This document shows, in pieces, positions 1-5,496 of a stretch of DNA of 5,512 bases. The stretch covers positions 1 through 5,512 of the forward strand of contig QAKW01000052.1 in NCBI GenBank assembly GCA_003343605.1. Reading direction: 5' to 3'. This DNA is from Clostridiales bacterium (GTDB lineage: Bacteria > Bacillota > Clostridia > Oscillospirales > QAKW01). The translations under genes and the position numbers were made by a program. How positions within the stretch are numbered: position 1 is the stretch's first letter; the number at the start of each line of letters is the position of its first letter. The notes under the pieces are model-generated. The model saw nothing but the letters and a program-made list of their open reading frames with translations. It was not told the origin of the DNA and did not search any database.

Positions 1-2
1 AA

Positions 3-485
3 GCACTTTTCTTAAGATTCTATTATTTTTGCAATCGCATCAAAGAAGTTAAAATAACAAAGCTTATTTTGGTACCCAAAGGCGGCGACCGCTATTCCTA
101 TACGTTTTTTGAACAGATCTGGAGTCCAAAACAGGCAAAAAATCCGGAACTTGCCGATCAATTCATGGCGTTTCTCTATTCCGATGAAGCGGCCCGGATT
201 TTTGCCTCCAAGAGCGATGATCCCACCGCTCCGGCTATCCAGCCGATTCAAGGTATCAGCGATATGCTGGAAGGCGATACCAAAAGCTTATACAGCGTTT
301 ATGACAACGGCGTCAAGGTGGCCATGGGCAGTTTTGCAACAACGGAGGCCGTGGAAGGCGTCAGTATGAAAGACGCACTGTTCGGAACCTTTGACAGTAT
401 TGTAAGCGGGCAAAAAGATGTTGCATCCTGGAAAGAGGCCGTGATCAAGGCCAGCAACTCCCTGCGCGCAGCATTGAAAAAATAA
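3..485 (+). CDS. CUT1 ABC transporter sugar-binding protein, C-terminal part (5' partial)
   Basis: This is the extracellular solute-binding lipoprotein that would deliver a sugar to the permeases encoded next. Only the C-terminal ~135 residues are recognisable. They start at about base 72, with GGDRYSYTFFEQIW from base 81, then QAKNPELADQFMAFLYSDEAA, then YDNGVKVAMG from base 300, and end in a helical tail (SLRAALKK) at a TAA. These segments resemble the C-terminal lobe of family 1 carbohydrate-binding proteins, especially the N-acetylglucosamine/chitobiose (NgcE-like) branch; that resemblance is from memory. The frame is open to the window edge and the TTG at 69 has no ribosome binding site, so I treat the gene as truncated. 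Bases 3-68 encode a hydrophobic/basic string that does not look like this family and are only about 25% GC. The ligand is inferred from the downstream phosphorylase to be lacto-N-biose or galacto-N-biose. Confidence 0.85.
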   Translation, partial: ALFLRFYYFCNRIKEVKITKLILVPKGGDRYSYTFFEQIWSPKQAKNPELADQFMAFLYSDEAARIFASKSDDPTAPAIQPIQGISDMLEGDTKSLYSVYDNGVKVAMGSFATTEAVEGVSMKDALFGTFDSIVSGQKDVASWKEAVIKASNSLRAALKK

Positions 486-497
486 GCAAAAACGCGG

Positions 498-530
498 GGA
501 GGGCGCTGCGCGGTGCAGCCGGCGCCCTCC
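498..530 (+). other. Intercistronic GC-rich stem-loop between binding protein and permease genes
   Basis: A perfect 9-bp inverted repeat (GGAGGGCGC at 498-506, GCGCCCTCC at 522-530) encloses a 15-base loop. The loop region can also form an alternative GCTGC/GCAGC pairing (505-509 with 515-519). A weaker second inverted repeat, GGTTGA/TCAACC, lies at 536-541 and 549-554. No T-run follows the first stem, so it is not a standard intrinsic terminator. Stem-loops at this position in binding-protein operons, such as malE-malF, are known to protect the upstream message or reduce read-through, which gives more binding protein than permease. That role here is inferred. Confidence 0.55.
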
Positions 531-598
531 TGCCCGGTTGAGCGGATTTCAACCCTTTTAATCGGAACCTATTTACTAAAAGGAACGGGGGTTTACGT

Positions 599-1492
599 AT
601 GAACAAAGAGAAAGGAAAGAAACGTTTTATTGCCCTGTGCGTTGCGCCTGCAGTTATTCTTTTTACTCTTTTTATGATTGTTCCCACCCTGCAGGTATTC
701 TGGCTCTCTCTGTTTAAATGGGGCGGCTATTCTTCCGAGGGAAAAATATTTGTTGGACTCAGTAATTTTTCAAAACTGCTGACTGATGAAAAATTTATCC
801 GGTCATTTCAGAATACGATCCTGCTGATTGTACTGGTGACGCTTGTAACATTTTTATTTGCCCTGGTATTTGCAGGGATTTTAACACGCGAAAAAATCAG
901 GGGGCAAAATTTTTTCCGCATTATATTTTATATTCCCAATATATTGTCCGTTGTGGTTATCGCCGCCATATTCAATGCAATATACGATCCAAACAGCGGG
1001 CTCCTCAACGGCATTCTCCATCTGTTTCATCAGGCAAAAGATCCGGTTTTATGGCTTGGCGATCAAAAAATTGTTGTATTCAGCCTGGCTTTGGCTATGG
1101 TCTGGCAGGCGATCGGTTATTACATGGTCATGTATATGGCAAGCATGTCTGCCGTTCCGCCAAGCCTGTATGAAAGCGCCTCTCTGGAGGGCGCAGGCCG
1201 TATAAGGCAGTTTTTCACCATTACCATCCCGCTCATCTGGACCAATATCCGAACAACGCTGACCTTTTTTATTATCAGCAGCATCAACCTGAGCTTCCTT
1301 TTTGTGAAGGCCATGACAAGCGGCGGCCCCGATGGTGCCAGCGAAGTATTTTTAAGCTATATGTATCAGCAGGCCTATACCAATTCATCCTATGGCTACG
1401 GAATGGCGATCGGGGTCATTGTATTTCTGTTTTCATTTGTGCTCTCCGCTATAGTCAATGCCGTCACACAGCGGGAACCGTTGGAATATTAG
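599..1492 (+). CDS. Carbohydrate ABC transporter permease, MalF/UgpA-like (CUT1)
   Basis: This inner-membrane permease subunit would form a heterodimer with the next gene product to move the sugar across the membrane. The 297-residue length is typical. Hydrophobic segments lie near residues 9-38, 70-96, 105-128, 155-180, 210-235 and 268-290, giving the usual six helices. The cytoplasmic EAA loop that docks on the ATPase is visible as ESASLEGAG from residue 192 through to P211, close to the EAA-x2-DGA-x-IxxP consensus. A purine-rich AAAGGAAC (578-585) and a G-run just before the ATG at 599 provide the start signal. The gene follows the binding-protein gene after 113 bases and precedes the partner permease by 13 bases, so one transcript is likely. 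Family assignment is firm. Substrate (lacto-N-biose/galacto-N-biose) is inferred from the neighbouring GH112 gene. Confidence 0.93.
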   Translation: MNKEKGKKRFIALCVAPAVILFTLFMIVPTLQVFWLSLFKWGGYSSEGKIFVGLSNFSKLLTDEKFIRSFQNTILLIVLVTLVTFLFALVFAGILTREKIRGQNFFRIIFYIPNILSVVVIAAIFNAIYDPNSGLLNGILHLFHQAKDPVLWLGDQKIVVFSLALAMVWQAIGYYMVMYMASMSAVPPSLYESASLEGAGRIRQFFTITIPLIWTNIRTTLTFFIISSINLSFLFVKAMTSGGPDGASEVFLSYMYQQAYTNSSYGYGMAIGVIVFLFSFVLSAIVNAVTQREPLEY

Positions 1493-1499
1493 AAAGGAG
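1493..1499 (+). promoter_or_regulatory. Ribosome binding site deciding the start of the second permease
   Basis: AAAGGAG lies 6 bases before ATG 1506. An in-frame ATG at 1458 would overlap the first permease gene and add 16 polar residues, but it has no such site. The start at 1506 is therefore preferred. Confidence 0.85.
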
Positions 1500-1505
1500 C
1501 GCCCA

Positions 1506-2375
1506 ATGAATTCAAAAAAATCAGGCGGAGAAATACTCTATAAAGCCTTCATTTACGTTGCGCTGATTACCTTTGCCATTACGATTATCATCCCGGTAGG
1601 CTGGGCATTCCTGGCTTCTGTAAAAGAAAATACTGAATTCTACGGAAATCCATGGGCTTTACCAAAAGGCTTTTATTTTCAAAATTTTATCGATGCATTC
1701 CAAAAGGCCAATATGGGCCGGTATTTTCTCAATTCCATCCTCGTTACCGCGATTGGACTTGCCATCCTGCTGATTGTTGCCCTCCCCGCCGCCTATGTGC
1801 TGGCACGCTACCGTTTCAAGGGAAGAAAATGGATCCAGATTGCCTTTATGGGCGGTCTTTTTATTAACGTCAATTATATCGTGGTGCCGATTTTTCTGAT
1901 GCTGGTTGAGGGCAATACGCTGATCGGCCGCCCGGTTTTCACCAATAATCTCTTTATGGTTGCATTAATTTATGCTTCCACGGCGCTTCCCTTCACGATT
2001 TATCTGCTCTCCGGTTATTTTTCAACCCTGCCGAAAGATTTTGAAGAGGCGGCTTATGTGGACGGCAGCGGATATTTCAATACCATGGTCAAAATCATTA
2101 TGCCGATGGCTAAACCCAGTATTATTACCGTAATTCTTTTTAATTTTCTCTCCTTCTGGAATGAGTATATCATATCAATGACGCTATTAACGGAAGACCA
2201 TCTAAAAACCCTGCCCGTGGGCCTGATGAATCTGATGAAAGCACAGAACGCCGCCGCCCAATATGGGCAGATGTATGCCGGGCTTGTCATTGTGATGCTG
2301 CCAACGCTAATCCTTTATATCCTTGTGCAGAAAAAGCTGACGCAGGGGATGACTGTAGGCGGCATCAAAGGCTAA
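1506..2375 (+). CDS. Carbohydrate ABC transporter permease, MalG/UgpE-like (CUT1)
   Basis: This is the second inner-membrane permease subunit and the partner of the preceding gene. At 289 residues it has the standard length. It shows an N-terminal helix (about 11-37), a periplasmic-side segment NPWALPKGFYFQNF (48-61) typical of MalG-like subunits, and further helices near 74-100, 109-133, 149-172, 204-224 and 258-282. The ATPase-docking loop is nearly consensus: EAAYVDGSGYFNTMVKIIMP at 181-200. The C terminus (LTQGMTVGGIKG) is the usual MalG-type ending. The start at 1506 is chosen on its ribosome binding site. The gene starts 13 bases after the first permease and is followed 17 bases later by a small membrane-protein gene, indicating tight co-transcription. 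No ATP-binding subunit is encoded nearby; CUT1 importers of Firmicutes commonly use a shared MsmK-type ATPase encoded elsewhere. Confidence 0.94.
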   Translation: MNSKKSGGEILYKAFIYVALITFAITIIIPVGWAFLASVKENTEFYGNPWALPKGFYFQNFIDAFQKANMGRYFLNSILVTAIGLAILLIVALPAAYVLARYRFKGRKWIQIAFMGGLFINVNYIVVPIFLMLVEGNTLIGRPVFTNNLFMVALIYASTALPFTIYLLSGYFSTLPKDFEEAAYVDGSGYFNTMVKIIMPMAKPSIITVILFNFLSFWNEYIISMTLLTEDHLKTLPVGLMNLMKAQNAAAQYGQMYAGLVIVMLPTLILYILVQKKLTQGMTVGGIKG

Positions 2376-2392
2376 GAAAAGGAGAATAATCA

Positions 2393-2596
2393 ATGAAATG
2401 GATCAAAACGCTGATTGCGCTGGCTGTTTTCGCCGGCAGCCTTGCCCTCATAATCATCGGCCAGATGAAAACGGGGCTGCTCTGGCTTGGACTGATGCTT
2501 TTGGGGCTGTGCGGCCTGTTGATACTGCTTTATTGGTATAACAGCCTTTATACCAGAGCAGAGCGCCGGCAACGCATGCATAAAAAACACCGGTAA
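2393..2596 (+). CDS. Small two-helix membrane protein of sugar/phosphorylase operon (DUF6903-like)
   Basis: A 67-residue protein with two predicted membrane helices, about residues 4-23 and 28-48, joined by a very short turn (GQMKTG). It ends in a strongly basic tail (residues 55-67 with seven Arg/Lys and two His), which suggests that both ends face the cytoplasm. AAAAGGAG (2377-2384) sits 8 bases before the ATG, and the stop codon lies 12 bases before the phosphorylase start, so the gene looks genuinely translated within the operon. The pattern IIGQ..TGLLWLGLMLLGLCGL resembles, from memory, small Firmicutes proteins labelled DUF6903 found beside sugar transport genes; I could not verify this by search. 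Function is unknown. An accessory role with the transporter is only a guess from position. Confidence 0.75.
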   Translation: MKWIKTLIALAVFAGSLALIIIGQMKTGLLWLGLMLLGLCGLLILLYWYNSLYTRAERRQRMHKKHR

Positions 2597-2608
2597 AAGG
2601 AGAAGCTG

Positions 2609-4771
2609 ATGGATCAGAGCAGAAAATACGGCCGCGTAACCATCCCGACCGATCTGGATGTCGTAGCACAAACAATCGAGCTGATGAAACGCTGGGGAGC
2701 CGATGCCATCCGCGATTGCGACGGCACCGATTTCCCGCCTGCACTCCAAAATCTGGATGCAAAAATATACGCCACCTATTATACTACCCGCAAAGATAAC
2801 GCCTGGGCCAGGGCGAATCCGGATGAAATTCAGCAAATGTATCTGATGACGCCGCATAAAACAGCGCCGGGCAAACAACTGCGGATCCATCTCTTAGCCG
2901 GCCTTTATCCGGAAATGTTTCAGGTAAACCACCATGATGATATACGCCGCTGGTGGGAGGTGATCGACCGAACAAACGGAACGATAATTCCCAATACGCA
3001 ATGGGCGTATGAAAAAGAAACCGGAGACGTACTGATTCAAGCAGAGCCCTACCATGCCTATACGGTTAGCTTTCTGGCCTATATCATGTGGGATCCGGTG
3101 CATATGTATAATGCCATAACAAACGACTGGCAGGAAACCGAACATCAGATCACCTTCGATGTGCGCCAGCCTAAAACCCATGCTTTTACACTGGAACGCC
3201 TGCGCCGGTTTATCGAAGCGCATCCATATGTAGACGTCATTCGGTTTACTACCTTTTTTCATCAGTTTACACTGATTTTCGATGCGCTTGCAAGAGAAAA
3301 ATATGTAGACTGGTATGGCTATTCCGCAAGCATCAGCCCGTATATCCTCGAAAAGTTTGAAAAAGAGGCCGGGTATCCCTTCCGGCCGGAATATATTATT
3401 GATCAGGGCTATATGAATAATACCTACCGCATACCCAGCCGAGAATTCCTTGATTTTCAGGCATTTCAGCGCCGGGAGGTCGCCGCGCTGGCAAAAGAAC
3501 TGGTTGATATCACGCATTCCTATGGGAAGGAAGCCATGATGTTTCTTGGCGATCATTGGATCGGAACAGAACCCTTCATGGAAGAATTCGCATCCATCGG
3601 TCTGGACGCGGTGGTGGGCAGCGTTGGAAACGGTGCGACGCTGCGCCTGATCAGCGATATTCCCGGCGTTCGCTATACGGAAGGAAGGCTTCTGCCCTAT
3701 TTCTTCCCGGATACGTTCCATGAGGGTGGAAAGCCCATTGAGGAAGCTAAGGCAAACTGGGTAACCGCGCGCCGCGCCATCCTGCGCAAGCCGATCGATC
3801 GGATCGGCTACGGGGGATACCTGAAACTGGCGCTGCAATTTCCGGAATTTATCAATTATGTTGGCGAAGTATGCAATGAATTTCGGGAACTGTATGATCA
3901 TATTCACGGAACTACTCCTTATTGTTTTAAAAAAGTTGCAGTTTTAAATTGCTGGGGAAAAATGCGTGCCTGGGGAAATCATATGGTGCATCACGCGATT
4001 TATTATAAACAAAACTATTCCTATGCCGGCGTAATCGAGGCTCTGAGCGGCGCGCCTTTTGATGTTCACTTTATTAGTTTTGAAGAGGTGGAGAAAAATC
4101 CCTCCATTCTGGATTCATACAACGTCTTACTCAATATTGGCGATGCTTATACAGCCTATTCCGGCGGAGAATGGTGGATCAATCCGGCCATCATTACGGC
4201 TGTGCGCCGTTTTATCTGCCGCGGCGGTGGTTTTATCGGCATTGGAGAGCCCTCCGCCTGCCAGTATGAAGGGCGGTATTTTCAGCTTGCCGAAGAGCTC
4301 GGCGTAGAAGCGGAAACAGGATTTACCCTTTCTCTTGATAAATATAACTGGCAAGAGTACCCGCATTTCATTACCGAAGACGCGGATGAAACAATTCACT
4401 TCGGGGAAGGAAAAGCCAATATCTATGCGTTTGAAAAAACAATGGTGCTGCGGCAAATCAATCATGGCGTTCAACTCGCGGTGCATGAAAGCGGCGCAGG
4501 CCGCTGCGTTTATATCAGCGGCCTGCCCTATGGTTTCTCCAATTCCCGTCTGCTGTACCGCGCGATTCTTTGGGCGGCGCATGGGGAGGCGGAGCTGCAC
4601 CGCTGGTTCAGCTCCAATTATAATACCGAAGTACACGCCTATGTAGAAAACGGAAAGTTCTGTGTTGTGAATAACACTTACGAGACACAGAAAACAACCG
4701 TCTACCGGGGAGATTCATCTTTCTTTCCACTCACGCTAGCCCCAAATGAAATCCGCTGGTATCAGATCTGA
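2609..4771 (+). CDS. lnpA: 1,3-beta-galactosyl-N-acetylhexosamine phosphorylase (GH112, lacto-N-biose/galacto-N-biose phosphorylase)
   Basis: This cytoplasmic enzyme reversibly splits lacto-N-biose or galacto-N-biose with phosphate, giving alpha-galactose 1-phosphate plus GlcNAc or GalNAc (EC 2.4.1.211). The N-terminal deformed TIM barrel spans about residues 1-435, an alpha/beta middle domain about 440-660, and a small beta domain the last ~60 residues. Compared from memory with the Bifidobacterium longum enzyme, R35 (RDCDGT), N168 (WDPVHMYN), R212 (RFTTFF) and general acid D315 (FLGDHWIGTEP) match its R32, N166, R210 and D313. The protein is 720 residues against about 751, because a loop after FITEDAD (588-594) is short. 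AAAAGGAG lies 6 bases before the ATG. There is no signal peptide, which fits an intracellular enzyme fed by the upstream importer. A GH112 relative acting on galactosyl-rhamnose is possible, but the kept WDPVxMYN motif favours the HexNAc type. GlcNAc versus GalNAc preference cannot be decided. Confidence 0.93.
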   Translation: MDQSRKYGRVTIPTDLDVVAQTIELMKRWGADAIRDCDGTDFPPALQNLDAKIYATYYTTRKDNAWARANPDEIQQMYLMTPHKTAPGKQLRIHLLAGLYPEMFQVNHHDDIRRWWEVIDRTNGTIIPNTQWAYEKETGDVLIQAEPYHAYTVSFLAYIMWDPVHMYNAITNDWQETEHQITFDVRQPKTHAFTLERLRRFIEAHPYVDVIRFTTFFHQFTLIFDALAREKYVDWYGYSASISPYILEKFEKEAGYPFRPEYIIDQGYMNNTYRIPSREFLDFQAFQRREVAALAKELVDITHSYGKEAMMFLGDHWIGTEPFMEEFASIGLDAVVGSVGNGATLRLISDIPGVRYTEGRLLPYFFPDTFHEGGKPIEEAKANWVTARRAILRKPIDRIGYGGYLKLALQFPEFINYVGEVCNEFRELYDHIHGTTPYCFKKVAVLNCWGKMRAWGNHMVHHAIYYKQNYSYAGVIEALSGAPFDVHFISFEEVEKNPSILDSYNVLLNIGDAYTAYSGGEWWINPAIITAVRRFICRGGGFIGIGEPSACQYEGRYFQLAEELGVEAETGFTLSLDKYNWQEYPHFITEDADETIHFGEGKANIYAFEKTMVLRQINHGVQLAVHESGAGRCVYISGLPYGFSNSRLLYRAILWAAHGEAELHRWFSSNYNTEVHAYVENGKFCVVNNTYETQKTTVYRGDSSFFPLTLAPNEIRWYQI

Positions 4772-4869
4772 AGAAAGCTCTGTCCCACCCTTTTCTATAT
4801 GCGGCTTTCCTGTTTTCGCGCAAAAAATCTGCCAAATGAAACTTATCAGGAAAAATTTGTTTTAGAGGG

Positions 4870-4898
4870 TTGACAACCCGGAAAAAATGCTATATGAT
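4870..4898 (+). promoter_or_regulatory. Sigma-A type promoter for the feo genes
   Basis: A perfect -35 box TTGACA (4870-4875) is separated by exactly 17 bases from a TATGAT -10 box (4893-4898). The predicted transcription start is near 4905, about 77 bases ahead of the first feoA, and it falls inside the adjacent palindrome. A promoter this close to consensus suggests strong expression when not repressed. Confidence 0.88.
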
Positions 4899-4900
4899 AT

Positions 4901-4926
4901 ATAAGGTTAGCAAAAGCTAACCTTAT
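4901..4926. promoter_or_regulatory. Operator 1: perfect palindrome, probable DtxR-family metal repressor site
   Basis: Arms ATAAGGTTAGC (4901-4911) and GCTAACCTTAT (4916-4926) are perfect inverted repeats around AAAA. The AGGTTAG half matches the half-site of DtxR/IdeR boxes, but the classical box has one central base between the AGGTTAG and CTAACCT halves whereas here there are six. The site starts two bases after the -10 box and covers the predicted transcription start, a placement suited to iron-dependent repression. It could also fold as a hairpin at the 5' end of the mRNA. The cognate repressor is not in the window. Confidence 0.75.
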
Positions 4927-4940
4927 GATTTGTCATAAAG

Positions 4941-4954
4941 TTAGCTTCTGCTAA
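4941..4954. promoter_or_regulatory. Operator 2: shorter copy of the repressor site core
   Basis: TTAGC (4941-4945), TTCT and GCTAA (4950-4954) repeat the core of operator 1 with the same 4-base spacing. Its centre is 34 bases downstream of the first site's centre, in the untranslated leader. The outer arms are not conserved, so this would be a weaker site for the same regulator, perhaps binding cooperatively or blocking elongation. Confidence 0.6.
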
Positions 4955-4981
4955 TTATTAAACTGTAAGCGAGGGGTTGTT

Positions 4982-5194
4982 ATGATGCCGTTGGCTCTGG
5001 CAAATGTTGGAGAGGAAAATACCATTAAAAAGCTCGGGGGCAGCCCGGAGGTGAAAAAGCACCTGGAGAATCTCGGTTTTGTTGTGGGAGGTCATGTCAC
5101 AATCATTACCATGCTGGGTGGCAATGTAATCGTGAATGTTAAAGAGGCGCGGATTGCGATCAGTGAAGAAATGGCGCGAAAAATCATGGTATGA
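4982..5194 (+). CDS. feoA: FeoA-domain protein, divergent (first of two)
   Basis: A 70-residue cytoplasmic SH3-like FeoA protein, expected to interact with or regulate the FeoB ferrous-iron transporter. Recognisable are the opening beta strand and KKLGG (16-20), the helix PEVKKHLENLGFVVGGHVTI (22-41), and the closing strands NVIVNVKEARIAISEEMA (48-65). It lacks the PLGDPI-type loop of classical FeoA and has LGGNVIVNV instead, a pattern I recall from clostridial feoA-feoA-feoB operons. Two adjacent ATGs (4982 and 4985) are possible. GAGGGG at 4971-4976 is 5 bases from the first and 8 from the second, so the second start, one residue shorter, is quite plausible. The gene is the first behind the operator-controlled promoter and ends 51 bases before the second feoA. 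Confidence 0.88.
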   Translation: MMPLALANVGEENTIKKLGGSPEVKKHLENLGFVVGGHVTIITMLGGNVIVNVKEARIAISEEMARKIMV

Positions 5195-5245
5195 TTTTTT
5201 ATATAGATCAGCGCGAATTATTTTATTTAAGGAGGGAAACAGGTA

Positions 5246-5467
5246 ATGAAAACACTGAAGGCTGTCAGAGTCGGTGAAACGGTCCATGTGGTAAAGCTTC
5301 ACGGTGAGGGTGCGGTCAAGCGCCGGATCATGGATATGGGGCTAACCAAGGGCGTTGCGGTTCATGTTCGCAAGGTAGCTCCGTTGGGAGATCCCATCGA
5401 AGTAACCGTACGCGGCTATGAGCTTTCGATCCGCAAGTCGGACGCGGCCATGATCGAGGTAGAGTAA
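5246..5467 (+). CDS. feoA: FeoA-domain protein, canonical (second of two)
   Basis: A 73-residue cytoplasmic FeoA protein. It has the full family pattern: AVRVGETVHVVKLHGEGAVK (6-25), the helix-turn RRIMDMGLTKGVAVHV (26-41), the hallmark APLGDPIEVTVRGYELSIRK (45-64) and the end strand AAMIEVE (67-73). E. coli FeoA carries the equivalent VAPLGDPI segment. The start ATG has a strong AAGGAGG (5229-5235) 10 bases upstream. It lies 51 bases after the first feoA in an AT-rich spacer without a promoter I can recognise, so co-transcription is likely. FeoA binds FeoB and is needed for ferrous iron uptake in other bacteria; feoB would be expected immediately downstream, outside the window. Metal-dependent control comes from the operators ahead of the first gene. 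Confidence 0.95.
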   Translation: MKTLKAVRVGETVHVVKLHGEGAVKRRIMDMGLTKGVAVHVRKVAPLGDPIEVTVRGYELSIRKSDAAMIEVE

Positions 5468-5473
5468 AGCGAT

Positions 5474-5496
5474 TGGGGGGCTTCCCCCATATTTTT
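5474..5496 (+). terminator. Terminator-like hairpin after second feoA
   Basis: TGGGGG (5474-5479) pairs with CCCCCA (5484-5489) around a four-base loop GCTT, followed by TATTTTT (5490-5496). The stem is short (6 bp) but GC-rich and the T-run is adjacent, so it may act as an intrinsic terminator. As feoB is expected next, partial termination or attenuation that lowers feoB relative to feoA is more likely than a full operon end. Confidence 0.55.

Noticed and set aside
60..76. Adjacent HindIII (AAGCTT) and KpnI (GGTACC) sites at the composition break, suggesting cloning-vector sequence
   Set aside because: Six-base sites occur by chance and the flanking bases show no vector or linker sequence that I recognise. 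It is noted only in relation to the possible junction.
538..566. Possible internal promoter starting at TTGAGC ahead of the first permease
   Set aside because: At 17-base spacing the -10 position reads ATCGGA, far from TATAAT.
1458..1505. N-terminal extension of the second permease from ATG 1458
   Set aside because: It overlaps the first permease gene, adds a polar non-family sequence, and the strong AAAGGAG site is placed for ATG 1506.
2390..2890. 166-residue minus-strand open frame covering the small membrane-protein gene
   Set aside because: The plus-strand gene has a clear ribosome binding site and operon spacing. The minus-strand product shows low-complexity Cys/His-rich content and no initiation signal.
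2894..3907. 337-residue open frame on the minus strand inside the phosphorylase gene
   Set aside because: It is fully antisense to a well-recognised GH112 gene, has no ribosome binding site I could see, and its translation resembles no family I know. It is a shadow frame.
4127..4636. 169-residue minus-strand open frame
   Set aside because: It is antisense to the conserved middle domain of the phosphorylase and shows no recognisable protein pattern.
4772..4869. Intrinsic terminator for the phosphorylase operon
   Set aside because: Only weak inverted repeats with long loops were found (GAAAGC/GCTTTC at 4773-4778 and 4804-4809; TTTCCTG/CAGGAAA at 4806-4812 and 4847-4853), with no compact GC stem directly before a T-run.
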